This document shows, piece by piece, positions 39,581 through 51,750 of a DNA stretch of 64,000 nucleotides; position 1 is the stretch's first letter; every line of letters starts with the position of its first letter. The DNA comes from Pyropia haitanensis. Its lineage: Eukaryota; Rhodophyta; Bangiophyceae; Bangiales; Bangiaceae. The DNA is taken from the NCBI GenBank assembly GCA_008729055.1, contig SDUX01000002.1, positions 2,941,874-3,005,873 on the forward strand, in the 5' to 3' direction. Both the position numbers and the translations under genes were made by a program. The notes under the pieces are model-generated. The model was given only the letters and a program-made list of their open reading frames with translations. It did not search any database and was not told the DNA's origin.

Positions 39581-40520
39581 GGTGGGAGCGTGCTGCACCG
39601 TCGCGGACACCGCCGCGGGTTGGGGGGTTCCCTGGGGGGGAGGCGGTGAGGGGGACCGCCGGTTGTGCGGGCGGGTGTGGGGAGGGCGGCGGCGGCTGCT
39701 TCGTTCCTCCTTTCCATGTTGCCGTGCGCGTGGGACTTGGCCAGCGGGTAGGCCTGCTGCTGCTGGGGTCTGTTGGTTTTTGCACGCCTCGTGTTTTCGT
39801 GCGTGTGCGCGGCCCGTGTCTGCTCCGCGGCGCGCGTGGCGTGCTCCACAGGATGGGTGCGGGCGACCGGAAAAAAAAAAAAAAGGGTGTGCCGCGGCGG
39901 ACCCGGCGCGCTCTCAGCGGCTGGCGGTGCGCGCGCATCGCTTGGCGCCAAAATTCCGTGAGTGGGTCACGTGGCAGCAGCGCTACGCGGAACCCAATCA
40001 CGTGACGCATGGAATTGATCTTTCCGTGGACGGCAGGTAGTACTTGTATCGTCTGGGCGTGCCACACTTTTTGGCCGCTTGAACACAAAAAGTTTGTCGC
40101 TCATGTCCGCTACTCTGTTGGTCTGACCAGCTTTTGGTCCAACGGTTTGCTCCGCCCGTGCTGGCAGTCACCGGTGGGGGTGCCGCCCGCCGTCGCCACT
40201 GCCAACGCTGTGGCCCCGTGTGGTCAAGACCGCAGCGGCCACCGTGGCGCGCCGCGGTGGCCACCTTGGTGACCCCGCGGCGCCCGCCGTGCCCGCCGCG
40301 GCACCCTCCTCGCTCCTCGGGAACGACGTTGCCCCACAGCAACCACCTGTTCTTCCACGGCAGCCACCCTGCCCTGTGGCCCCAGCCGCCTCGCCGCGCG
40401 CCGCCCGTGGCCCGCCGCCGCCCCGCCGCGTGCCCGTCCCCGCGGCGGCCACCCTGCCGACGAGTACCTCGGCGTCGATGCCCCCCACCCCCCTCCCTTC
40501 CCCCCCCCCCCCCACCCGCC
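39581..40520. other. Intergenic, 3' UTR and promoter of the DUF3684 gene
   Basis: 39700-40140 is balanced in composition with an A run (about 39871-39884) and twin CACGTG motifs (39968, 39999). 40150-40520 is again GC-rich and ends in a 13-C stretch just before the ATG at 40521. No gene is supported. Confidence 0.5.
39966..40010. promoter_or_regulatory. Twin CACGTG boxes with adjacent CCAAT and TGACGC
   Basis: CACGTG lies at 39968-39973 and 39999-40004, 31 bp apart (about three helical turns). CCAAT at 39994-39998 abuts the second box, which continues into TGACGC (CRE-like). The cluster lies about 520 bp before the ATG of the DUF3684 gene in a low-GC pocket, a plausible bHLH/bZIP and NF-Y target. 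Function is inferred from motifs only. Confidence 0.4.
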
Positions 40521-40581
40521 ATGGCCCCGTCCCCGCCGACCACCACCACCGCCGCCGCCGCCGGCCCTGCCGCAGCGGCCA

Positions 40582-40631
<50 letters not shown>

Positions 40632-41717
40632 TACGACTCGCTCCGCGCGGCGGCGCTCGGCGCCGGCGCCGCCCGCGGGGCGGTGAGCGTCAACACACGG
40701 GCGCTGGTGGACAAGACGCTCGCGCGGTACGCGGCGCCGTTTGCCACATACCGGGAGCTCCTACAAAACGCCGACGACGCGGGCGCGGCGTCGGCGGTCG
40801 TGTACTTTACCACCGCCCCGGGGGAGGGGGTTGGGGGGGGGGGGGGGGCGCCGACGGCGGCTGGGCGGCCGCGGACACTGGAGATGGTTCTGGGGGTGGC
40901 GGTGGTGGTGCCGCCGACCGCGGTGGGGACGGCCGCGGCGGCGGCGGCGGCAGGGGCGGCGGCGGCCATGGCGGCCGCGCTTCCGGCCCCCGCCGGTTGG
41001 TGACGGCGGTCCGCTTTGACAATGACGGCGCGCCCTTTTCCGACGCGGACTTTGCGCGGCTGACGCGCATCGCGGAAGGCAACCCCGGCGCCGGGTCGGT
41101 CGGCTTTATGGGCGTCGGCTTCTTCTCCGTCTTTTCCATCACCGACGCGCCGCTGGTCGTGTCGCCGCCAACGGCACTGGCGTTTACGTGGGACGCCGAC
41201 GCGCTGCTGACGGGACGCGCGGCCGCGCCGCGGGTGCCGCCGCCGCCACCACCGGGGCCCGCCGCGGGGGCGGCCGCCGCCGCCACGGCCGCCGCCGTCG
41301 CCGCGAGCGTGGCGGGCCCCTTTGGCGGTGGTGCCGCGACGGCCGGGGGTGCCGCCGCCGCGGCGGCGGCGGCGGCGCCGGCGGCGGCGCCGCCCGCGCC
41401 GTGGGCGCCCACCACCTGCTTTGTCCTCCCCTGCCGCGACGCGACGCCGCTGCCGGATCCGCGGCGGCTCGCCACCTTCCTCGCCTCCGCGCTGGCGTTC
41501 CCGCGCCACCTCCGCCGCGTCGCGGCGGTCGTGGACGGGGTGCCGGTGGCGGTTATTTCGCGCGTGCCGGCCGGGGCGCCCGTCGCGCTTCCCACGGCCG
41601 TGGCACGGGGGGGGGGGGGGAGCTGGCAGCGGCGGGGCGGTGGGCCGACCCGCGGGGGGGGTGTTTCGGCTGTCGTCGGTGACGGTGCAGACGTGGCGGG
41701 TGAGCGCGTCGTTGGTG

Positions 41718-41765
<48 letters not shown>

Positions 41766-43799
41766 ACAGAGTCGGCGGTGGCGCGGGAGCGGCGGCGGCG
41801 GCGGGCGTCTGGCGAGCGGCACGCCGACGGCGGCGGCGGGGGGGGGGATGGCAGCCGCGGCGCCGTTGGTGGGGGTGGCGGTGGCGGTGGTGCAGATGGC
41901 GCCGCCGCCCCCCGCCACACCGCGTCGGTGGTGCTGTCGCTCGCCACCGCCGTCGCGTCGGTGCACGCGTCGGCGGCGATGGCCACCCGCCTGGCGCGGG
42001 TGACCAAAAAGCCCCCGCCGCCGTCCGTCTCCGCGTCGGTCATCCTCGCTGCCAAAGCGGTCAGCGGCGGCGGCGACGGTGGCGGCGGCGACGGTGGTGG
42101 CGGCGGCGTGGCCAACCACCCCGACGCGGCGGCCGTCTTGTCCGCCTCCCTCTCCCCCGCGACCGCGACCGACGGGCGGCTGCACATTGGCTTCCGCACG
42201 GGCCAGACGACGGGCGTTGGCGCGCACGTGGCGGGCTCGGGGCTGGTGCCGACCGTCGAGCGGGAGGCGGTGGACCTGGGCGACGCCGCGCTCGCGGCGT
42301 GGAACGGGGGGGTCCTCGCGCTGGGGGGGGGGGTCGCCCGGCTCGTCGTCGAGGGCGTCGCCGCCCGCCTCGCCACCGCGACGCGCGCCGCGGTAGCCGC
42401 CGAGGCGGCCGCGGAGGCGGCGGCGGCCGCCGCGGCAGCAGACGCGCCGGCGCCGTTGCCGGCGGCGGGGACTGGGGCGGCGGGGACGGCGGGGCCGACC
42501 ACGGGCAAGTCCCTTGCAGGCGCCGCGCCCGCTCCCTCTGGTGGCAGTGGCGGCGACGACAGCGGCGGTGGCGGCGGTGGCGGCGGGTGGGGCGCCTTTG
42601 GCCGCCTCGTCAACTCGGTGGCGTCCCGCGTCGCGGCGGCGGTCGACACGGTGACGGGCGCGGGGGCGGGCGACCCCGACGGCGACGCGGCGGTGCTGTC
42701 TCTCGGCCCCCCCCCACGCCCGCCCACACCCACCGAGGCGGCCGCCACGGCGCTCTTTACCGCCGCCGCGTGGGCGGCCGCCACCCCCGACGCGCGCGTC
42801 GGCGAGCTCATCCGCGCCGGCTTTGACGGGTGCGTCGTCGTGCCCGCCCCGCGGGGGCTCCCGTGGTCCCGGGGGGGAGCAGAACCGCAGGCGCTCCCGC
42901 CCCCAGTTGTGACCGCCGCGGGCGCGCTCGTCAGCGTTCCCGACGCGCGGCTGCCGTGGGGGGGGCTCGAGGGGCTCCTCTTCCCGCCACCCGCCGGTGG
43001 GGGTGGGCGTGGCGGTGCCGGTGCCGGCGGCGCGGCGGTACACCTGGTGGAGCCGCGCCTCGCAGCGGCGTGCGCCCCCTACCTGGCAGACCACGGCGCG
43101 GTGCCGCTCGCCGTCGCGGACGTGGCCGCCGCGCTCCGCGAGCGCCTCCTGACTGCCGCGCAGCTGGGGCGGCTCCTCCACTGGCTGTCGGCCGCCGCGG
43201 CGGCCGATGAGGTGGCCGCGGCGCGGCGCGGTGGGGAGCGGCCGCGGCGGCTGCTGCTGCCGCCCGCCGACGCGGACGCGCTGGTGGCGGCGGTGACGTT
43301 TGCCGGCAGCAGCCCGGGGGGGAGGGGGGGGGGGTGCGGCTGTCGACGGTGCGCTGGTTTTTGCCGCCGCCACTGGTGAGGGAGGGTGGCGATGGGCAGG
43401 GCGGGGCTGACAGCGGCGGCGGGGGTGGCGGTGGCGGTGGCGGTGGCAGTGGTGGTGGCTCCCTGGCGGTACCCGCCGCGGCGGTGCTGCCACCGTCGGT
43501 GCTGCCGCCGGCGGTCGCGGCGCCACTGCTGCGGCGGCACCGACAGGCGCTGGCCGACCCGACGTCGGTGCTGCGGCGGTACGTGGCGCCGCTGTCGCTC
43601 GCGGCCGCCGTGGAGCTGCTCGTCGTTGTGCCGGGGGGGGGGGGGGGGGCGCCGCGCCGGCCGCCGCTGGACGTGCTGCTCTGGGCGGGCCGCGTGTACG
43701 ACGCGGTGGGGGGGGGGAGCGCCGCGGCGCTCGCGGGCGTCCTCCGGTCGCGCCTCGCGGGCGTCTGCTGCGTGCCCGTCGTCGGCGCGGCAGCCGGCA

Positions 43800-43839
<40 letters not shown>

Positions 43840-44240
43840 GGACACCGCCACCGCCACCGCCGCGGCGTCGTCAGCGCCGCCCCGGTGGGTGACCCCCGCG
43901 GACGCGTACCTCCCGTCCGCCTCCCTCGCCGCCTTCCCCGACGTTGCCGCCGCGACGGTCACGCCCGCGGCGGTCGCCGGCGCGCCCGGCGCGCCGTCCG
44001 ACGCGTACTGGGCGGCGCTGGGCGTCCGCGAGCACGTCACCCTCGAGGTGCTGTTTGCGCGGCTGGCCGACCTGGCCGCCACGCGCGGCGGTGGCGGGGG
44101 CGGGGGGGCGGCCGCCCGCGGCGGCGTCGACGCGCGCCTGCTCGTGCGCTACCTGCTGTCGGTGCAGTCCAAGCTCAGTGGCGATGAGTGGCGGCGGCTG
44201 CGCACGTCGTGCTACCTGTCGGCCGAGGCGGACAGCGACG

Positions 44241-44272
<32 letters not shown>

Positions 44273-44947
44273 GGTGGTGGCGGCGACGGCGGTGGCGGTG
44301 GCCGCCGCAGTGGTGGTGGTGGTGGTGGTGGTGCGGAGGGGGGGGGTGGTGGCGGCGCCGGCGCCGCCGCGGACCCGGCCCGCCTGTACGCGCCGTCGCA
44401 GCTGTACCTGCCCGCCGCGGAGCTCCGCGCGCTGCGGTGCGTGCGGCTGCTCGCCTGGGCCGCCGCGGCGGGACCGACGCCCGCGGAACGGTCGCTGCTC
44501 GCCACGCTTGGCGTCCGCGACCGCCCGCCGGTGCCGGTGCTCCTCGCCGCCATTGCCGCGGCCGCCACCGCCGACGCGGCGGCCGCCGACGACGTGGCCG
44601 CCGCTGACCATGCAGCGGGCGGCGCGTGGGCGGACCGCCTCGTCGCGGTGCGGCTGCGGTACCTAGCCGACACGCTCGCCGCGGGCGGCGCCGCCGCCCG
44701 CGAGTACCAGACCGACGCGGCGGTGCGCGGCACGCACTTTCTGCCGGCGACGGCCACCGACGCGCGCGCGGTGGTGGCGGCCGCGGCCGCCACGGCGGGC
44801 GCCGCGGCGGGGAAAAAGGGGGAGGGCAGCGGGGAGGGGGGAGGTGGGGCATCGTCCCCACGTGCCGCGGGAATCCGCCGGGGTGGGGGGGCGCCAGGGG
44901 CGGGGGTCGGCCTCGCCGCCGCCATGGCCGCCCCGCCCCCCGCCATT

Positions 44948-44982
<35 letters not shown>

Positions 44983-46260
44983 GCCCGTCGGCCGCCCCGT
45001 CCTCGCCCCCTACCCCGGGGTGTACGTGGAGCCCGCCGCGGCGGTGCTCGGCCTCCCCATCCTCGACGCCCGCCTCGCGCCGCTGGCGCCCGCGCTGCGC
45101 GTCGCGCCGCGGCCGCCGCCCGCCGCGGCCGTCGCCGCGCTGCTATCGCTGGTGCGGTCGCTGGCGGCCGCCGCGCCCGCGCCAGCGGGCGCCCGCCGCC
45201 GCCGCCGTGGCGGCGGCGATGGCGGTGGTGGCCGTCTGTCGCCGTCCGCAGGGGGTGACCGCACGCCCGCCGCGGCGGCGGCGGCGGCGGCGGCGTTTGC
45301 GGCGACCGCGACGGCGATGCGGCTGGCGCTCGGCGCGCTCGAGTACCTCGCGGGGCGGCGCGGGGAGCTGGCCGCCGCCGAGTGGGCGGCGCTCGCCGCG
45401 GCGGCGTGGATCCCGGTCGTCGTCCACAGCCCGGCGGGCGTGCCGGGCGTCGCGTGGCGGTCGCCGACAGAGGTGTACCTGGCGCGCCCGCGGCGGGTCG
45501 GCGCGGACGCCGCCGCCGAGCCCGGGCCCGATGCTGCTGGCGGTAGCGACGCGGGCGGTGCCGCCAACGAGGACGTGGCGGCGGCGCTGTTTGAGGTCAT
45601 CGCGCTGTCGCCGTCGGTGGACCGGCTGCTGGCCGACGCGGGCGTGCGGCGGTCACCAGAGGTGGCGGACCTGGCCGCCGCGCTCGCCGCCGACCCGGCG
45701 GGCTCGCTGCGCCGGCTGGGGGGGGAGCCCGCGTACCGGGCGGTCCTGGAAGCGGTCGCCGCGGGGCGTGCGACGCTGCCGGGGGGGGTGGTGCGGTCGC
45801 TCGGCCGGACGCCGTGCCTGCTGGGCCACCGCACGCGGGAGGCGGCGGGGACGGACGCACCCGCCGCCGCCGCCACCACCGACGCTGCGGGTGCCGCCGC
45901 CGATGGTGCGGCGGCCGCCGAGGACGACGGGGAGGCCGAGTACCAGCTGCTGCCCGCCGCGGAGTTGGTCATTGTCGACGACACAATGCTGCAGCAGCGC
46001 TTCCACCCGTGGGCCGCGCCGCCGTCGCCGGCGCTCGAGGCCCTCTACGCCGACCTTGGCGTGCCCTACCTGTCGGCCGTCGTGCGCCGCGCGCACGCGG
46101 TCACGCCGCTGCCGGCGCAGGGGGGGGGGGGGGGGGCGGACGCTGACCCGGGCGGCACCGCCGCCGCCCTGAACGCGCTCATCCGCCAGCGGCTGCCGCT
46201 GCTCCTGCCGCCCGGCAGCGGCGGCGGCGGTGATGGTGCTGGCGACGGCGGCGACGGCGG

Positions 46261-46292
<32 letters not shown>

Positions 46293-47265
46293 TGACGCCC
46301 CGCGGCCGTGGCCTGGCGGCCGGCCGCCTGACCGTCCGCGCCGTCGCGGGCCTGACCGAGCGCCTCACCTTTCGGGGCGCCACCGTCGACACGCCCGTCA
46401 CGTGCGTGGCGCCGCACGAGGGCGGAGGGGTTGGAGCGGGCCTGGGCGGTGCTGCCGCCGCGGCCGTCGCGGGCGCCGCCGACGCGTCGGCCGCCGCGGC
46501 GGGGCGGCTGCTCGGCGGCGCGTTTGCCGCGCTGTCGGCGCTGGTGGGCGACTCCGCCCCCGCCAGCACGCGGCAGTCGACCCCCCCCCCCCCCTTGCCG
46601 GCGACGCCGCCCGTGACGGACGGCCGCGCGGAGCTGGTTCTTCTCGTCACCGCCGGCGGCTACGACGCGTTTGACGTGGGCCGCGCGCTCGGCGGCGCCG
46701 CGCTGCGGCGGTGCCCGCTGGAGCGTGCCCTCCTCCTCGCCTCGGTCCTCGAGACGCCCCTCCGCGTGCTCCGCTCGCGCGGCTTTCCCGTCGACCGCGT
46801 CGTCCGCGCCGCGCGTGCGGCGGCGGCGGCCGACGCCGCCGACGCCGCCGCCGCCGCCGCGGCGGAACAAGAGGCGGCCGCCGCGGCGGCCGCCGCGGCC
46901 GACGCGGCCGCTGCCGCCGCGGCGGCGGCCGACGCGGCGATCGCGGCGGAGGTGGCCACGCTCACCGCCGCGTTTCCCGACGCGGACCCGGCGCACGTCG
47001 CGCGCGAGCTGCGCGCGGCCGCGGCGGGGGGGGGAGGGGGGGGCGGGGGGGGAGACCGCGTTGCGGTTGTTGGCAACGCGCTCGCCGCGGGCGGCTACCC
47101 GACGCGGTCGCAGCCGCCGCCGCCGCCGCCGCCTCCGCCGCGGGGGGGGGGGAGGCGGCGGCGGACGGCGGCGGCACGCCGCCGCGGGCCGACGCGCAGC
47201 AGCCGCCGCCGCCATTGCCGCCGCCGTCGCGGACGTCACCGCCGCCGCTGCCGCCGCCGGCTGCG

Positions 47266-47298
<33 letters not shown>

Positions 47299-48494
47299 CG
47301 CCCCGCAAGCGTGGCGCCTCCCACCCCCCCCGCACCGGCGGCGCTCCCCCCCCCCGGGGCGCCGCGCCGGCGGCACACGGGCCTCTCCCGCGCGCTCGCC
47401 GCGATTGGCCTCCCCGCGCCCGGCCGCTCCCGCCGCGGCGGCGCGGCTGTGGCGGCCGCCGACGGCGCGACGTCGCCGCTCATCCGCACCGGCACGCCCC
47501 CCCCCCCCCCTCCACCGCCCCCCCCACCGCGGGTGGTGGCGGCGGCGGCGGGCTGCCGGGCCGGCTGGTGCCCGCCCACGGCGCGGCGGACGTGCCCGCG
47601 CCGCCCGCGCGCGACGCCGTGACCGCCGCACACCTGCGGCGGTCCCTCGCCGCGGCGGTCGCGGCGTGCGCGCCGCTGCCGGCCGACGGGCGCCCCGTAT
47701 CGTCGGCAGCGGCGGCGGTGGTGGTGCCGCCGGCGCCCGCGGCGGCGGCGGGCGGCGTCCTCGGCGGCGGCGCGTGTGAGGTGGTGCCGGCGCACGACCT
47801 GGCCCGCGTCGGCACCGTCGCGGGGGTGGCGGTCTACGCCAGCCGCGCCCTCCCCGGCGCCGCCGCGTGGGTGGTGGCCGACGAGGCGGCCGCGCCCGCG
47901 ATGGTCGCGGGGGGGCACCCGCCGGTCGCGGGCGCCACCGCGACGCGCCGGTTTGTGGCACTGCTGGTGGCACTCGCGGGGGGGGTGTACGGCGTCGACC
48001 CGGCGGCGGTGGCGGTCTACTACGACCCGTCCGCACGGACGGTCGCGTTTAACCGCGGCCGGTCGCTGTTTTTCAACGTCCGGTTTTGGGCGACGCTCCA
48101 TGATGCCGCCGCCATTGGCGGCGACGGTGGCGGCGGCGGCGGCGGCGGCGGCGGTGGGGGTGGCAGCGACGGCGGCGGCGGGCTGGTCCAGGCAGCCGTC
48201 TACTGGTTTGTGGTGATGGCGCACGAGCTAGCCCACAACTTTGCGCAGGCGCATGACCAGACGCACGGCCACTATGTGGAGAGCTACGTCCAGGCCTACC
48301 TGCCGGCGCTGATGGCGGCGATCGCGGCGGGGCGGCTGGGGGGGAGGGGGGGGGGCGGCTCGGGGGACGGGCGGCCCCGCGTCCAATGGTGGCACCGCCA
48401 CACGCGACGCCCCACGTCGGCCATAGGGAGTCTGGGTGCGCTCGAAAGCAAGCCGTGCGAGTCCCCTTTGCTTCTTCTCCCCACCCCTCCGTAG
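40521..48494 (+). CDS. DUF3684/sacsin-like giant ATPase-fold protein with C-terminal HExxH
   Basis: The start is MAPSPPTTTT at 40521. An N-terminal HSP90/histidine-kinase-type ATPase fold follows, with ELLQNADDAGA (40767) and, after a shift, VRFDNDGAPFS, IAEGNPGAGSVGF and GVGFFSVFS (about 41020-41140). The DUF3684 body then follows with family landmarks: TCFVLPCRDATPLPD (41410), RVTKKPPP (42000), IGFRTGQTTG and PTVEREAVDL (42190-42280), LGVREHVTLEVLFARL (44020), LRTSCYLSAE (44200), LIRQRLPLLLPP (46180) and PLERALLLASVLETPLRVL (46710). A CUE-like AAFPDADPAHVARELRAA lies at 46970. The C-terminus ends with SLFFNVRFWATLHD and VVMAHELAHNFAQAHDQTH (48210). The protein-like frame changes at five homopolymers: G runs 40833-40848, 41607-41620, 43324-43334 and 47142-47152, and C run 47497-47510. 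I read one gene of about 2,600 codons. Related proteins are known mainly from fungi and are uncharacterised; a chaperone-like role is inferred from sacsin. Confidence 0.78.
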
Positions 48495-48683
48495 AGGGCT
48501 GTGACGGCCGTGTCGCGGCGTTTCCTCCCGCCGCGCCGCGGCGACTGCCGTCGGTGCCGCAGCCGCCGGCGGCGGCACCGGTAGCACGGTGCCCACATCG
48601 GCGCCCGACGGAAACGCGTCGGCCTCTTCCCGCAGCGGCGCGCGCTGGCAGGCCTTCCGTTCGGAGGTGGCGGCGTCGGCCAT
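48300..48683 (-). CDS. Weak candidate: small hypothetical protein
   Basis: A minus-strand ATG at 48683 in an excellent context (GCCATGG) opens MADAATSERKACQRAPLREE and continues ADAFPSGADVGTVLPVPPP. This is acid/base balanced and more protein-like than most shadow frames. The frame stays open to 48228, overlapping the 3' end of the DUF3684 gene on the other strand, so the true end is unclear. It may be a first exon or a short convergent gene. No family is recognised and it could be chance. Confidence 0.25.
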
Positions 48684-51195
48684 GGCGTCGGCGGTCGCTG
48701 CCGCGCGGGCTGGCCGCCCATCAAGTCGGGGGGCAGGTCGGGGTACATGGTAAACTTCCAGGCTAGGGTGTTTTTCGCGATCGCGCCTTTGGTTTGTGGT
48801 CGTCGTACGCGGTCAGCAGAGTGAAGCGTGTGCGTGTCCGGTATGTATCGTACTCCGTACCCGTAGCTCATTCCAGCTGAACCACGCAAGTCGTCGAACA
48901 TAATTACCGTGGTCCCAACCAAAGTACCGTTTGGAAGAAATTGCTGCCATGTGAGAGATCGATACGCTCAACTCCGTGCCATCCCTGAGCCAACCTTTCC
49001 CGCCGGGGGAGGAACCAGAAAAAGCGTCGGGTGCCGATCTACAACCCGCGGCCTTCACACCATACGTTTTGGTTTTCTTGGTTCTTGTTGCACACGCCGT
49101 CCCGATTGTAATGCGTCCACGCATGGGACTGCTGCCACGGGGGCCCCCCGCGCCTTCCCTCGTCCCCCCCCAACAGAACCCAGCACGCAGGGGAGTGCAG
49201 CATGCTTTTCTCAAATGCCAATCAGGCAGTCCCGATGCCCGCGCGGCACCACCTTTGCCGCCTGTCCTCTCGCTTGTCATGCCCGAGTCGGGCGCTGTTT
49301 GCCGACCGCCACGGTGGGGCCTGTCCCGCTCTGCTGGCCCCTGATCCGGCCCCCCCCCGAGAGGGTGTGCCAACGGGGTGACCAGCACGCACCCCTCTTT
49401 TCCTGGCTGTGGCCGCCCGCGCCGCTCACCACGCCCGCGCACACGTCGGCCCACCCACGCGGCGCCACGGCACGCCCCCCTCGTCACGCCTCTGGTGTTT
49501 TGCCGTCAGCATGCCCGTCAACACGCGACCGCCGCCGATCCCCACCCAAACAACACCACCACCCTCTGCTGTCAACGACTGCTTACTTGGGAGGGGTGCC
49601 CCTCCCCCGGCTGTCAACGTTCCCTTTGTTTTTTGTTTCTTTCGCTGACAGCTCTTGGGGTGAGGGCGGGGACGACGACGGGAGCACCCCCCGGCCACGC
49701 CGCGACCGTCCCGCCACCGCCGCCGCCCCCGCCACGGGCGGCACCCGCCCCCCCGCCTTGGCGGCGGCACGCCGCGCGATCCGGGGGGCGGGGGGGGGGG
49801 GCCACCCAGACTCCCCGCCCGGCGAGCAACGCCGCCGCCTCTGCGCGTGCCTTCCCCCCCCCCGCGGTGGCCTCTGGCGGTGGGCGATCCAACTCGACCT
49901 GCCTCCCGCGCGCCCACCGCCGCGCCTCGTCTGCCGCCGCCGTGCTGCTGTCGGCAGGCGCCGTCATATGGGACCCCCGTTGAGAGGGGGGGGGGGGCGG
50001 CGGCGGCGGGAATGTGGCGCCGGCGCGCCGCTCCTCCTCCACTGCCGCCTGGCGCGCACCCGCACCCCCGGTCGGCGCGCGTCGTTGTTGTGGCTCTCTC
50101 CCCCACCCCCGTTGGCGCGGTCCTCCCCCACCTCCGTTGTCCCCTTTTCCACCTCCACCATGCCTTGCTGGGCGGGACACCCCACCCGCGGTCTGGTGCG
50201 CCCGCCGCGGCACCCGCCGCGGCGCCCGTCACGGCCTATTCCGTGAACCGGGGGAAGGGCGACTGGGGGTTGGGGGGGGCGGGCGGCCACCGTCAGCGGT
50301 GCCATCGTCACGTTTGCCCCGGGCATGCATCGCGCACCACTTTCGTTAGCGCGGCGGTCGGGCAAAAATCGCCCAACGAGCAACCTCTTTGATGGACCTT
50401 GATGGGGTCGAGGTGTTACCGGACTGATGGGCGTCTGGTGGGCCCGGTTGCACCGGCGGAACCGCTCTACCATATCACAAACGGTCAGCCGTGACAGCCT
50501 TCTGGGCCAATCACAGAGCTCGGATCCGTAGTGCAGCTCCAGGTTGAGGAGTTGAGACCTGCGGTACTCACGGGAAGGACAATTCGTCCTCGGCAAATTC
50601 AAAACAGGGCGGCCGCCAGGGCTGGCGCACAACTACAGTATATCCTGAGACCTCTGGGCAACTGCGTTTGTGATGCCCACCGGCCGCCCCGTTTCTGTGC
50701 CCCCCGTCACGTGGCTCGTACATGGCGTCAAGAGCACGTTTTATTGTTTGTTGTATCTGTTGTTGGCGAGCCTTCTCACCGCCCCACCGTAGCGGCGCCC
50801 TTCCCGCTGACGGTGGAAAGGGGGAGAAGCCTGCTCGCCTCTCGCACTTCCCAACGTCTCCACCCCCCGCCCACAAGAGCTTCACGTCGTCGCCACCCTC
50901 TTGGCAACCCACCCCCCCCACCCACATCAACGTACCCCCCATCTTGAGCCTCTCTCCCCTCATCGACCCCGCCTTCCATCCTGAATACTTGTCTCTCTCT
51001 CCGAATCCCCTCACTTTTTGCCTCTGGATGCGTCCACCAACTCTGGGCAGCACAGCTTCACCAGCGCCCCCGTTCATGCCTTGTCTTCTTGACCGATCCA
51101 CGCACAAAAGACCCACACGCATGCAAAGAACGAACAAACAAAGAAATACCAAAACACGCAGCAAAACACGCGGCCGAAACACACAGTTAGACACC
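48684..51195. other. Mostly non-coding, mixed composition
   Basis: 48750-49100 is balanced and AT-richer. 49150-50350 alternates CCG-rich and balanced stretches with G/C runs. 50370-50800 is balanced, with CCAAT at about 50511. 50800-51195 is A/C/T-rich with almost no G on the plus strand, ending in an A/C-rich leader before the ATG at 51196. No gene or transposon end is recognised. Confidence 0.4.
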
Positions 51196-51750
51196 ATGAT
51201 GCCACTCATGCAGTTCGAGGCACAGATGCGCAAACAGATGCGCGCGTCCATTCCCTCCAGCTGCTCGGGACCCCGGCGAGTCGTCAAGAACTCGCGCTGG
51301 CGCTTCACATCTCCCATAACCTTGCCCAACGGTCGGGCAGACGTGGACCCGAGCACCTACAGCGATGCCGCCGATGATCGATGTCGACTCGAGCAAGTGG
51401 AAGGTCATCGGGAGCCTCGCGGGGAGAGAGGCGAGGGGCGTGCGTGCAGGCGCGCGTCAGCGTGGGGGACCGTGCCAGCTCGGTGTGAGACGGCGAGCGG
51501 CGGTTGGAAGCCAGTCTACGGCACGGCCTGCGACTCAAGCTCCGGGGCGCGCGGCGTCTCGATTCTGAGACGTTGGCATCGGACCTTCTCGGAGAAGAGT
51601 TTGGTGATCGACTCTGAAGCCTTGGATGGCAAGTCTGATGGATGCACTAATTTGTCACGTCTGCGACCTGCCTATTGGTTGATGAGCCCGAACCTCCCCC
51701 CCTCCCCTTACTTGGGGTGCATGCAAGTGTTCCATGAAGAAGAGTGCTGA
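51196..51750 (+). CDS. Weak candidate: 184-residue hypothetical protein
   Basis: Tandem ATGs at 51196 and 51199 follow a roughly 200-base unstructured leader poor in G (AACAAACAAAGAAATACC and similar), which is typical of a 5' UTR. The product begins MMPLMQFEAQMRKQMRAS, then RRVVKNSRWRFTSPI and NGRADVDPSTYSDA. The second half is Arg/Gly-rich and less convincing, so an intron after about residue 60 is possible. It ends at the TGA at 51748-51750. No homology is recognised. The balanced codon use differs from the neighbouring very GC-rich genes. Confidence 0.3.
   Translation: MMPLMQFEAQMRKQMRASIPSSCSGPRRVVKNSRWRFTSPITLPNGRADVDPSTYSDAADDRCRLEQVEGHREPRGERGEGRACRRASAWGTVPARCETASGGWKPVYGTACDSSSGARGVSILRRWHRTFSEKSLVIDSEALDGKSDGCTNLSRLRPAYWLMSPNLPPSPYLGCMQVFHEEEC

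Noticed and set aside
40631..43526. Long minus-strand frames opposite the DUF3684 gene
   Set aside because: They are shadows of a plus-strand gene with clear family motifs.
40833..47510. Programmed ribosomal frameshifting as the explanation for frame changes
   Set aside because: Shifts occur in different directions at simple G or C runs, in several genes, and without a consistent slippery heptamer. Assembly run-length error is simpler.
48296..48922. Minus-strand frame starting MVGTTVIMFDDLRGS
   Set aside because: Its first 70 residues look plausible but it then becomes Arg-rich and overlaps the DUF3684 gene. No motif or leader supports it.
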